Origin: UBA7985 sp002711265
GTDB lineage: Bacteria; Pseudomonadota; Alphaproteobacteria; UBA7985
DNA: 64,000 bases
Direction: 5' to 3'
Assembly (NCBI GenBank): GCA_965660945.1
Contig: CBFIBS010000013.1
Span: 1-64,000 of the forward strand
The position numbers and the translations under genes were made by a program. This document shows positions 8,385-16,959 of the stretch, piece after piece. A model generated the notes under the pieces. The model was not told the DNA's origin. It saw only the letters and a list, made by a program, of their open reading frames with translations, and did no database searches. How positions within the stretch are numbered: position 1 is the stretch's first letter; every line of letters begins with the position of its first letter.

Positions 8385-8867
8385 GGGCACGGGCGCTCTT
8401 GCTGATCGAGCAATCCCTCTCCCTACAAAGGTTTGGGTTGCGTGGGCGTTTCTCGGGCGCTTCGCGCCCTTCGAACCGCCCCCGCGCAACCAGGTCGGCG
8501 ACCCTGTCGCCGGTCGGGCTGCGCCCTCCTTGGCCACCAGCGGGTCGAAGGTGATTGCGTCAGCACGGTTTGCAATCAGGACAGGGGTTCAGTTCGCCTG
8601 AACCCCTGCCACGTGGCGAACGCGGGGTGTGAGGCCGGCAGGGTTGGTGCGCAGCACCACGGCCGGAGGCCGCGCGCCAGCGACCTTGCGGCCTCGAGGG
8701 GCAGCGCCCCTTTCATCACTAAAAACTTAGAGGCGCCAATGTGCGTTTTTAGCTAGGGGTACGGATCCTGTTGCGTGGGCTGCGCGCGGGAGGGCTGAGG
8801 GGGGCGGAGCGCCCCCAGCCAGAGCGTGCAACCCTGGCCCCAGTAATTAGCCCCGGTCCTGTCAGGC
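8385..8867. repeat. Palindrome-rich intergenic region
   Basis: 483 bp without a supported gene between the converging methyltransferase and uvrA. It holds imperfect palindromes at 8436-8491 and 8770-8832. Both have GTTGCGTGGGC at the left end, GCAAC at the right end and a strong GC inner hairpin. A smaller inverted repeat GGCGAC-cct-GTCGCC lies near 8498-8512. The motif CGGGCTGCGCCC at 8515-8526 recurs beside a third family member at 53226. Confidence 0.7.
8719..8752. terminator. Possible bidirectional terminator between methyltransferase and uvrA
   Basis: Inverted repeat CTAAAAAC ... GTTTTTAG with an 18-nt interior that can itself pair partly. The A/T runs in the arms could act as a U-tract in either direction, and the flanking genes converge. 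The large loop lowers confidence. Confidence 0.4.
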
Positions 8868-11723
8868 TCATAGCTGTTGACGCAGGTAGCGGCTGGTGTG
8901 GCCTTCGTCGCTGACTGCCACCTCTTCAGGTGTGCCTTCGGCCACGACCCGTCCGCCGCCGGATCCACCTTCTGGTCCAATGTCGATAATCCAGTCGGCG
9001 GTTTTTATGACTTCGAGATTGTGCTCGATGACGATCACCGTGTTGCCCTGGTCGGTCAGGCGATGCAGCACCTCGAGCAGCTTGGCGACATCGTGAAAAT
9101 GCAGGCCCGTCGTGGGTTCATCGAGGATATAAACCGTTTTGCCTGTCGACCGCTTCGACAGCTCCTTGGACAGCTTGACCCGCTGCGCCTCACCACCTGA
9201 CAGGGTGGTCGCGGATTGGCCCACCTTGATGTAGGTCAGGCCGACCTCGGCCAGCATCTCCATCTTTGACCGGATCGAAGGCACGGCCTTGAAGAACTCC
9301 ACCGCGTCTTCGACGGTCATATCCAGCACGTCGGCGATGGACTTGTCCTTGAACCGGACTTCCAGTGTTTCACGGTTGTATCGCTTCCCCTTACAGACGT
9401 CGCACTGGACGTAGATGTCGGGGAGAAAGTGCATCTCGATCTTGATCAGACCATCGCCCTGGCAGGCCTCGCAGCGCCCGCCTTTGACGTTGAACGAAAA
9501 GCGACCGGGCTTGTAGCCGCGGGCTTTGGATTCAGGCAGGCCTGCAAACCAGTCGCGGATAGGGCCGAAGGCGCCGGTATAGGTTGCCGGGTTGGACCGG
9601 GGGGTTCGCCCGATGGGTGACTGGTCGATGACGATGATCTTATCGACCTGGTCCATGCCCAGGATGGCGTCGTGGGCGCCGGGGGTGTCGCGGGAGCCGT
9701 GCAGGTGGCGGGCCAGCGCCTTGTGCAGCGTCTCCAGCGTCAGCGTCGACTTGCCCGAGCCGGATACCCCGGTGACACAGGTCATGATCCCCATCGGGAA
9801 CTCGACCGTCAGGTCGTCAAGATTGTTCGCCCGCGCGCCCTCAATCCGCAGCGCCCGTCCGGTCTTGCGCGGTCGGCGCTTCGCCGGCACCGGGATGGTG
9901 CGGGCGCCGCTGAGGTACTGACCAGTGATCGATGCCTTGGCTTTCTCGACCTTGGCCGGGGTGCCCTCAGCCACCACCTGACCGCCGTGGACACCGGCAC
10001 CCGGTCCCATGTCGACCAGATAGTCAGCCGCCCGGATCGCGTCCTCGTCGTGCTCGACTACCAGCACGGTGTTGCCCAGGTCCCTGAGCCGGGTCAGGGT
10101 CTCCAGCAGGCGGTCGTTGTCGCGCTGATGCAGGCCGATCGATGGTTCGTCGAGCACGTACAGCACCCCGGTCAGCCCCGAGCCGATCTGGGAGGCCAGA
10201 CGGATGCGCTGGCTCTCCCCCCCCGATAGGGTCGCCGACCCGCGTGAGAGTGTCAGATAGGACAGCCCGACGTTGTTCAGGAAGCCCAGCCGCTCCTGGA
10301 TCTCCTTGAGGATGCGCTCGGCGATTTCGCCCTGCTTGCCGCTCAGCCGGTCGGGCAGGGCCCGGAACCAGGCATCAGCCTCGCCGATCGACATCTCGCT
10401 GACCCGGCCGATGTGCAGATCGTCGATCTTGACCACCAGCGCTTCTTCCTTGAGCCGGTAGCCCCCGCAGCTGTCGCAGGCGCGGCGGTTTTGATACTTG
10501 CCCAGCTCTTCGCGCACCCAGTCGCTGTCGGTTTCGCGGTAACGCCGATCCATATTGTTGATCAGCCCCTCGAACGGCCGCGTGGTGCGGTAGGCCCGGG
10601 TACCGTCATCATAGATCATGGTAACGGCCTCGTCCCCCGACCCGTAGAGCAGGATCTCGCGGTCGCCGTTCCGCAACTCGTCGAAGGGCGTATCCAGATC
10701 GAAGCCAAAATGCGCACTGATCGCATCGAGGGTCTGCATGTAGTACTTCGACGAACTGTTGGCCCAGGGCGCCAGCGCGCCTTCGCGCAGGCTCAGCCCC
10801 CGCACCGGCACCACCAGATCAGGGTCAAAGAACAGCTGGTGGCCCAGCCCATCGCAGGATGGACAGGCGCCGAAGGGGTTGTTGAAGGAGAACAGCCGCG
10901 GCTCGATTTCGTCGATGGTAAAGCCGCTGACCGGGCAGGCAAACTTGGCGGAAAAGGTCGTCCGCTCCTCGGTCTTGGCATCCTCGATGATCGCCAGGCC
11001 GTCGGCCAGTTCGAGCGCAGTTTCAAAGCTGTCGGCCAGCCGTTGCTCCATGCCCTCCTTGAGCACCACCCGGTCGACCACGACCTCGATGGTGTGCTTG
11101 AACTTCTTGTCCAGCGCCGGGGCTTCTTCGATCAGGTACATGACGTCATCGATTTTGACCCGCTGGAAGCCGCGCTTCTGCAGCTCGGCGAGCTCCTTGC
11201 GATATTCGCCCTTCCGCCCGCGCACGATCGGCGCGAGCAGGTAGAGCCGCGCGCCCTCGCCCTTTTCGATGGTCCGATCGACCATCTGACTGATGGTCTG
11301 GCTCTCGATCGGCAGACCGGTGGCGGGCGAGTAGGGGACGCCGACCCGGGCGTAGAGCAGGCGCAGATAGTCGTAGATTTCCGTCACCGTGCCTACGGTT
11401 GAGCGCGGGTTCTTCGACGTGGTCTTCTGTTCGATCGAAATCGCCGGAGACAGTCCCTCGATGCTGTCAACATCAGGCTTTTCCATCATTTCCAGGAACT
11501 GCCGGGCGTAGGCCGAGAGGCTCTCGACGTAGCGGCGCTGACCCTCCGCATAAATAGTATCGAACGCGAGCGAGGATTTGCCCGATCCGGACAATCCGGT
11601 GATCACCACCAGCTGATTGCGCGGCAGGTCGATGTTGACCCCACGCAGGTTGTGCTCGCGCGCCCCGCGCACGGAAATGTAGGGGCTTTCGTTGGCGGCG
11701 AAGCCGGTCTTCTTCGAAGGCAT
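8868..11723 (-). CDS. uvrA: UvrABC excinuclease subunit A
   Basis: The DNA damage-recognition ATPase of nucleotide excision repair, acting as a dimer that loads UvrB. At 951 aa it is full length. It has two ABC modules: Walker A GLSGSGKSSLAFDT near residue 43 with signature LSGGESQRIRLASQ, and Walker A GVSGSGKSTL with signature LSGGEAQRVKLSKE. The segment DSIEGLSPAISIEQK is the UvrB-binding region. The C-terminal zinc finger CEACQGDG...CDVCKG is intact. The first zinc finger reads CPVSG...CPSC, so one Cys is Ser; from memory this occurs in other alphaproteobacteria. I found no GTTC-N7-GTTC LexA box in the 266 bp upstream, unlike ssb. Confidence 0.97.
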   Translation of the reverse strand: MPSKKTGFAANESPYISVRGAREHNLRGVNIDLPRNQLVVITGLSGSGKSSLAFDTIYAEGQRRYVESLSAYARQFLEMMEKPDVDSIEGLSPAISIEQKTTSKNPRSTVGTVTEIYDYLRLLYARVGVPYSPATGLPIESQTISQMVDRTIEKGEGARLYLLAPIVRGRKGEYRKELAELQKRGFQRVKIDDVMYLIEEAPALDKKFKHTIEVVVDRVVLKEGMEQRLADSFETALELADGLAIIEDAKTEERTTFSAKFACPVSGFTIDEIEPRLFSFNNPFGACPSCDGLGHQLFFDPDLVVPVRGLSLREGALAPWANSSSKYYMQTLDAISAHFGFDLDTPFDELRNGDREILLYGSGDEAVTMIYDDGTRAYRTTRPFEGLINNMDRRYRETDSDWVREELGKYQNRRACDSCGGYRLKEEALVVKIDDLHIGRVSEMSIGEADAWFRALPDRLSGKQGEIAERILKEIQERLGFLNNVGLSYLTLSRGSATLSGGESQRIRLASQIGSGLTGVLYVLDEPSIGLHQRDNDRLLETLTRLRDLGNTVLVVEHDEDAIRAADYLVDMGPGAGVHGGQVVAEGTPAKVEKAKASITGQYLSGARTIPVPAKRRPRKTGRALRIEGARANNLDDLTVEFPMGIMTCVTGVSGSGKSTLTLETLHKALARHLHGSRDTPGAHDAILGMDQVDKIIVIDQSPIGRTPRSNPATYTGAFGPIRDWFAGLPESKARGYKPGRFSFNVKGGRCEACQGDGLIKIEMHFLPDIYVQCDVCKGKRYNRETLEVRFKDKSIADVLDMTVEDAVEFFKAVPSIRSKMEMLAEVGLTYIKVGQSATTLSGGEAQRVKLSKELSKRSTGKTVYILDEPTTGLHFHDVAKLLEVLHRLTDQGNTVIVIEHNLEVIKTADWIIDIGPEGGSGGGRVVAEGTPEEVAVSDEGHTSRYLRQQL

Positions 11724-11989
11724 AGGGAGGCCGATCGGGTTCAGGTTCAGTTAAATCGACCCAAGAGACTAAGGCTTTTCCCCGGCAGCGCCAGACCGGG
11801 ACGACGCATTTCTGGGGTTAACCGCGCCCACTGACTGGCTGGGGATGGTCTGGCGTCGAATTCGCGCAGCAATCGCGTCAATTTGGCATCAATGCCGCCC
11901 CTCTGCCGCCCCCCTGCCACCGCATGCGCAGCACAGCGCAGGCTCGTGCTTTCGCGGCCTTTCAAGCGGGCTGAACGCAGGGAACAGGG

Positions 11990-12484
11990 TCAGACGGGGT
12001 AGCGGATCTTGAGTGCCCGCAGCACCACGTCAGGGACAAAATCGGTGACATCACCGCCCAGACTGGCGATTTCTTTGACCAGCGACGACGCGATGAACTG
12101 GTGGTTCTCAGCGGCTGTCAGGAACACCGTATCAACCTTGGGGTTCAGGTGCTTGTTCATGGTGGCAAGCTGAAATTCGTATTCGAAGTCCGACACCGCG
12201 CGCAGACCCCGGATGATCAGCGACGCGCCGACCTCGTCGGCAAAGTGCATCAGCAGCGAGCCGAAGGAGCGCACCTCGACCTCGCACTCACCGAAGTCAT
12301 TGGCGTCAATCAGATCCCGGATCAGCTGCACACGCTCTGGCGGGGTGAAGGCGGGGTTTTTACCGGGGCTGTTGGCCACGGCGACGATGAGGTGATCGAC
12401 CACACCGGCCGCGCGCATCATGATGTCCAGATGCCCGTTGGTGACGGGGTCGAAAGTGCCGGGGTACAGACCGGTTCGCCTCAT
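11990..12484 (-). CDS. coaD: Phosphopantetheine adenylyltransferase
   Basis: Catalyses the penultimate step of coenzyme A synthesis: 4'-phosphopantetheine plus ATP gives dephospho-CoA. The 164-aa length is typical. YPGTFDPVTNGHLDIM near the N-terminus carries the (T/H)xGH nucleotidyltransferase motif. IIRGLRAVSDFEYEFQLATM and IASSLVKEIASLGGDVTDFV are the other conserved blocks. It begins 17 bp after the gyrA stop, so it is probably co-transcribed with gyrA, an arrangement common in alphaproteobacteria. Confidence 0.96.
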   Translation of the reverse strand: MRRTGLYPGTFDPVTNGHLDIMMRAAGVVDHLIVAVANSPGKNPAFTPPERVQLIRDLIDANDFGECEVEVRSFGSLLMHFADEVGASLIIRGLRAVSDFEYEFQLATMNKHLNPKVDTVFLTAAENHQFIASSLVKEIASLGGDVTDFVPDVVLRALKIRYPV

Positions 12485-12501
12485 GCCGCTGCTATCCTCT
12501 T

Positions 12502-15351
12502 CTATTCCTCGGTAGACGGGGCATCGCTGTCGCCGTCAGCATCGCCGCCGCCGTTAACGCCGCCGTCCTCGTCATCCTCGTCGTTACCCGGGTCGTCGAG
12601 CCGGGCCACGGATACGATCTGCTCGCCCTCTGCGACACGGAAGACGAACACCCCGCGGGTGGTCCGCCCGGCGATCCTGATTTCGTCGACCGAGGTCCGG
12701 ATCATCATGCCAGCATCGGTCACCAGCATCAGCTGGTCGCCGGCCTGCACCGCGAAGCTGGCCGCCACGCGGGCGTTTTCGCCCCCGGCGCGACTGACGT
12801 CGATCGCGGCCACGCCCTGGTTGCCCCGGCCCATGGCCCGGAACTCGTAGGCGCTGGTACGCTTGCCCAGCCCGTCCTTGCTCAGCGTCAGAATGAACTG
12901 CTCGGCTGCGGCCAGCTGGGTCAGCCGCTCTTCGGACAGCAGCCCGCCGCCACCGACATCGGTGCCGCTGGCACCTTCCTCTTCGGCGCGGCGCATGGCG
13001 TTGGCGTGACGCACGTAGGCGTCGCGCTCCTCAGCCGAGGCATCGACGTGGTTAAGGATGGCCATAGAGATCACGCGATCTCCGCTTTCCAGCCGCATGC
13101 CGCGCACGCCGGTCGAATCCCGGCCCGCAAACACGCGCACGTCGGTGACCGGGAAGCGGATGCTCTTTCCGCCCTCGGCCGCAAGCAGCACGTCCTGATG
13201 CTCGGTACAGATGGCGACGTTGACGAGGCTGTCGCCCTCGTCGAGCTTCATCGCGATCTTGCCATTGGCCTTGACCGACACGAAATCGCTGAGCCGGTTG
13301 CGCCGGATGCCACCGCTGGCAGTCGAGAACATGACGAACTGGTCTTCGGCCTGATCCTCGTCTTCGGGCAGGGGCAGGAAGGCGGTGATGGTCTCACTCG
13401 GCTCGAGCGGCAGAATATTGACCATGGCCTTGCCCCGTGCCTGGGGTGTTCCGGCAGGCAGGCGGTAGACCTTGAGCTTGTAGACCATGCCGCGTGAAGA
13501 GAAGAACAGCACCGGCGTATGGGTGTTGCAGACCATGACCTGCGCCACGAAGTCCTCGTCGCGGGTGGCCATGCCCGAACGGCCTTTGCCGCCCCGGCGC
13601 TGCGCGCGGTAGGTGTCCAGCGCCACGCGCTTGACGTAGCCGCCATGGGAGACGGTCACGACCATATCCTCGCGCGGGATCAGGTCTTCGATGTCGTAGT
13701 CGGCTTCGTGGTCCTCGATGGTGGTCCGGCGCTCGTCGCCGAACTCCTCTGCCACGGCCAACAGTTCGTCCTGCACCAGCCCCATGCGCAGGTCGCGGTT
13801 GGACAGGACTTCGAGGTACTCCTTGATCTTGCCCGCCAGCTCTTCGAGTTCGCTGGCAATCTTGTCGCGCTCCAGCCCGGTCAGGCGGGAGAGCTGCAGC
13901 GCGAGGATGCCGCGCGCCTGTTCTTCGGAGAGACTGTAGGTGCCGCTGTCGCTGACCCGGCGCCCGGGCTCGTCCAGCAGCTCGATCAGCGGCCGGATGT
14001 CCTCGGCAGGCCAGTCGCGCTCCATCAGCTGCATCCGCGCCTCGGCGGGATCGGCAGCCTGCCGGATCAGGGTGATGACGTCGTCGATGTTGGCCACGGC
14101 GACGGCCAGCCCGACCAGAATGTGCGCCCGATCGCGCGCCTTGCCCAGCTCGAAGGCCATGCGCCGGGTGACCACTTCCTCGCGGAAGTCGACAAAGGCA
14201 GCAATGATCTGCTTGAGGTTCAGCATTTCCGGCCGGCCGCCGTTGATGGCGAGCACGTTGCAGCCGAAGGACGACTGCAGCGGCGTGTGCTTGAACAACT
14301 GGTTGAGCACGACGTCGCCCTGGTGGTCGCGCTTGACCTCGATCACCACCCGCATGCCGTGGCGGTCGGATTCATCGTTGGCGCTGGCCACGCCCTCGAC
14401 GATCTTGTCCTTGGCGAGTTGCACGATGCGCTCGACCAGTCGTGCCTTGTTGACCTGATAGGGCAGTTCGGTGACCACGATGGTCTCGCGGTCCTTGCGG
14501 TTTTCCTCGATGTGGGTCTTGGCGCGGATCACCACCGACCCGCGGCCGGTGTGGTAGGCATCGCGGATGCCGCGGCGGCCGAGGATCATGGCCCCGGTCG
14601 GGAAGTCCGGCCCGGGCAGGTGCTCCATCAGGTCATCGATGGTCAGGCCTGGATTGTCGATGTAGGCCGCGCAGGCGTTGATCACTTCGGTCAGGTTGTG
14701 CGGCGGAATGTTGGTCGCCATGCCCACGGCGATACCGCCGGCACCATTGACCAGCAGGTTGGGGTAGGGCGCGGGCAGAACCTGCGGCTCCTGCCGGCTT
14801 TCGTCGTAGTTGGGCTGGAAGTCGACCGTGTTCTTGTCGATGTCCTCGAGCAGGCCTGAGCCGAGCTTGGACAGGCGTGCTTCGGTATAGCGATAGGCAG
14901 CGGGCGGGTCGCCGTCCATGGAACCGAAGTTGCCTTGCCCGTCGATGAGCATGGCGCGCATCGAGAACGGCTGCGCCATGCGCACCATGGCGTCATAGAT
15001 CGCGCCATCGCCGTGCGGGTGGTAGCCACCCATGACTTCACCCACCAGGTTTGCGGATTTGCGGTAGGCGCGGTTCCACTCATAGCCGCCGGTCTTGGCG
15101 GTGTAGAGAATTCGGCGGTGAACCGGTTTCAGGCCGTCGCGGACGTCGGGCAGGGCGCGCGAGACAATGACCGACATGGCGTAGTCCAGATAGGACTTGC
15201 GCATCTCGGAAACCAGCGACACCGGCGCGATATCGTCAGGCAGAGCGTCGAGGCCTGGCCCGTCGTCCCGTCCCCCGTCGTCGCCACCATCCGCACCGCC
15301 ATTCAGGCCGGCTTCGGTTTCTGGTGGCAGATCGTCTTCGCTGTCGGACAC
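12502..15351 (-). CDS. gyrA: DNA gyrase subunit A
   Basis: The cleavage-rejoining subunit of gyrase, which introduces negative supercoils together with GyrB. It is 949 aa long. After an acidic N-terminal extension of about 45 residues comes the breakage-reunion domain (KSYLDYAMSVIVSRALPDVR). The catalytic Tyr is in AYRYTEARLSKLG. The GyrA box QRRGGKG near residue 584 marks it as GyrA rather than ParC and starts the C-terminal beta-pinwheel. The C-terminal tail is acidic and Gly-rich. In the quinolone-resistance region the sequence is HPHGDGAIYD: the position of E. coli Ser83 is Gly116 and the position of Asp87 is Asp120. coaD follows at 17 bp. Confidence 0.97.
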   Translation of the reverse strand: MSDSEDDLPPETEAGLNGGADGGDDGGRDDGPGLDALPDDIAPVSLVSEMRKSYLDYAMSVIVSRALPDVRDGLKPVHRRILYTAKTGGYEWNRAYRKSANLVGEVMGGYHPHGDGAIYDAMVRMAQPFSMRAMLIDGQGNFGSMDGDPPAAYRYTEARLSKLGSGLLEDIDKNTVDFQPNYDESRQEPQVLPAPYPNLLVNGAGGIAVGMATNIPPHNLTEVINACAAYIDNPGLTIDDLMEHLPGPDFPTGAMILGRRGIRDAYHTGRGSVVIRAKTHIEENRKDRETIVVTELPYQVNKARLVERIVQLAKDKIVEGVASANDESDRHGMRVVIEVKRDHQGDVVLNQLFKHTPLQSSFGCNVLAINGGRPEMLNLKQIIAAFVDFREEVVTRRMAFELGKARDRAHILVGLAVAVANIDDVITLIRQAADPAEARMQLMERDWPAEDIRPLIELLDEPGRRVSDSGTYSLSEEQARGILALQLSRLTGLERDKIASELEELAGKIKEYLEVLSNRDLRMGLVQDELLAVAEEFGDERRTTIEDHEADYDIEDLIPREDMVVTVSHGGYVKRVALDTYRAQRRGGKGRSGMATRDEDFVAQVMVCNTHTPVLFFSSRGMVYKLKVYRLPAGTPQARGKAMVNILPLEPSETITAFLPLPEDEDQAEDQFVMFSTASGGIRRNRLSDFVSVKANGKIAMKLDEGDSLVNVAICTEHQDVLLAAEGGKSIRFPVTDVRVFAGRDSTGVRGMRLESGDRVISMAILNHVDASAEERDAYVRHANAMRRAEEEGASGTDVGGGGLLSEERLTQLAAAEQFILTLSKDGLGKRTSAYEFRAMGRGNQGVAAIDVSRAGGENARVAASFAVQAGDQLMLVTDAGMMIRTSVDEIRIAGRTTRGVFVFRVAEGEQIVSVARLDDPGNDEDDEDGGVNGGGDADGDSDAPSTEE

Positions 15352-15537
15352 AGTCTACTCCGCGGCAGGAATCCGGCTGTTTTCACACCCTGGATCACGG
15401 GGCCGCAGAGCACAGAACATCAGCACACGGGCGACCCGAAAAAAGGTGCCTTCAACCTAGGAAATTATGCGATTGCTGGCAAGGAAAACCGCGACATTTC
15501 AAGCCGTTTCACCGCGGTTCTCAGGACCCTGTTCTGA

Positions 15538-16083
15538 TCAGAACGGGATATCGTCGTCAAAGTCTCCGCCGCCGCCGGAACCGCCGTCGCCGAAGCTGCT
15601 GGTGCCGCCTGAGGAGCCGCCGCCGAAGCTGCCGCCGCCGCTGCCGCTGCTGCCGCCGTTACCGCCGCCGAAACCGCCGCCGGAACCCCCGCCAGAGCCG
15701 CCGAAATCGCCGCCTCCACCGCCGCCGCCGCCGTCACCACGGCTGCCAATCATCTGCAGCTCACCCCGGTACTGACCCAGCACCACTTCGGTGGTGTATT
15801 TGTCGTTACCTTCCTGGTCCTGCCACTTGCGGGTCTGGAGCTGGCCTTCGATGTAGACCTGCCGTCCGCGCTGGAGATAGCGCTCGGCCACGTCGGCGAG
15901 GCGCTCGTTGAAAATCACCACCCGGTGCCACTCGGTCTTTTCGCGTTGCTCACCGGTCGCCCGGTCGCGCCAGCGCTCCGAGGTTGCAATCGAAAGCTGA
16001 ACAACCTTACTGCCATTGCTCGTTGTGCGGACTTCAGGGTCGCGGCCGAGGTTACCAACCAGAATAACTTTGTTCACACTCAT
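15538..16083 (-). CDS. ssb: Single-stranded DNA-binding protein
   Basis: Binds ssDNA in replication, recombination and repair. Residues 1 to about 110 form the OB fold (MSVNKVILVGNLGRDPEVR, EWHRVVIFNERLADVAERYL). A long Gly/Ser-rich linker of about 60 residues follows, and the protein ends in the acidic tip DDDIPF that binds partner proteins. At 181 aa it has the usual length. A LexA box lies 88 bp upstream, so it is probably SOS-inducible. The GC-rich linker creates long spurious frames on the other strand. Confidence 0.96.
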   Translation of the reverse strand: MSVNKVILVGNLGRDPEVRTTSNGSKVVQLSIATSERWRDRATGEQREKTEWHRVVIFNERLADVAERYLQRGRQVYIEGQLQTRKWQDQEGNDKYTTEVVLGQYRGELQMIGSRGDGGGGGGGGDFGGSGGGSGGGFGGGNGGSSGSGGGSFGGGSSGGTSSFGDGGSGGGGDFDDDIPF

Positions 16084-16170
16084 TGTCGGGGCTTTCGTAA
16101 AATTGTTATACGCCGTTGCTAACGGCTAAAGCGTTCCTGAGCAATAACAGCGCTTGTGCATAACCTGCAA

Positions 16171-16185
16171 GAACATTAAATGAAC
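16171..16185 (-). promoter_or_regulatory. LexA (SOS) box upstream of ssb
   Basis: On the minus strand the sequence is GTTC-ATTTAAT-GTTC, an exact match to the alphaproteobacterial LexA operator GTTC-N7-GTTC. It lies in the 130-bp region between divergent ssb and the HAD gene, 88 bp before the ssb start. Confidence 0.85.
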
Positions 16186-16213
16186 AAACGCATAAAAACC
16201 GAGGGGTAGCACC

Positions 16214-16924
16214 ATGGATATGTCAGCGGTCAAGGGCCTGCTTTTTGACAAGGACGGCACGTTGCTGGACCTGCATGCAACCTGGGGCATGGTGCTGAAC
16301 GAAATGATCTGGTTCACGGCCGGAGAGGGGGAGCAGCGGCTCGCCGAAGACCTCGCCCGGATCGGGGGCTACGATCTCGCGACCAAGCGCTTTACCCCGG
16401 ACAGCCAGCTGGCGCAGGGCGACTGGGGCTCAATCTTCGAGGCCTGGCAGCAACGTCTGGGGCCGGACAAGGGCAAGCGCCTGTTCCTGTTTCTCGACGA
16501 GTTGCGGCAGGGTAAGCGCCGCCGGGCTTCGGTTGCGCTGGGCGAAATCCGCCCGACGCTCGAGCGTCTCGCGGCTGCGGGGCTGAAAATCGGGATCGCC
16601 ACCAACGACGCAGAGGTCCCTGCGCGGCGGGATATGGAGCATATCGGCGTGGCCGATCTGTGCGATGTCATCTACGGCCACGACAGCCACGGCGCGAAAC
16701 CGGGCCCGGAGATGATGGCCGCCTTCTGCGCTGAAACCGGTTTGCGACCCGATCAGGTGGCCATGGTCGGGGATACCATGACCGACCTTCGCTTCGCCCG
16801 GAACGCCGGGGCGCATTGCTGCATCGGGATCATCGACCCCAGCTACGCCAACCAGCCCTTCGTCGAGGGCGTTGACCTACAGGTGGAGCACGTAGACGCC
16901 ATTCCGGCTCTGCTGGGCCTCTAG
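16214..16924 (+). CDS. HAD-family phosphatase, phosphoglycolate phosphatase-like
   Basis: A 236-aa cytosolic HAD hydrolase. Motif I FDKDGTLLD supplies the nucleophilic Asp, motif II is IATND, motif III is the Lys in GAKPGPEM, and motif IV is GDTMTDLRFA. The helical cap is inserted after motif I (C1 type), as in phosphoglycolate phosphatases. GAGGGG lies 7 nt before ATG 16214; ATG 16220 is a second possibility. The gene is divergent from ssb and converges on the MoxR operon. The substrate cannot be told from sequence. Confidence 0.85.
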   Translation: MDMSAVKGLLFDKDGTLLDLHATWGMVLNEMIWFTAGEGEQRLAEDLARIGGYDLATKRFTPDSQLAQGDWGSIFEAWQQRLGPDKGKRLFLFLDELRQGKRRRASVALGEIRPTLERLAAAGLKIGIATNDAEVPARRDMEHIGVADLCDVIYGHDSHGAKPGPEMMAAFCAETGLRPDQVAMVGDTMTDLRFARNAGAHCCIGIIDPSYANQPFVEGVDLQVEHVDAIPALLGL

Positions 16925-16959
16925 GGCGTGCCAGCAAGCGGCGGCGTCAGGCGCCTTTG

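Noticed and set aside
11724..11989. LexA box before uvrA
   Set aside because: Only GTTC-N2-GTTC and GAAC-N5-GAAC occur; neither has the N7 spacing needed.
15324..15911. Arg-rich plus-strand frame opposite ssb
   Set aside because: Shadow of the Gly-rich SSB linker; the SSB frame has clear OB-fold and tip motifs.
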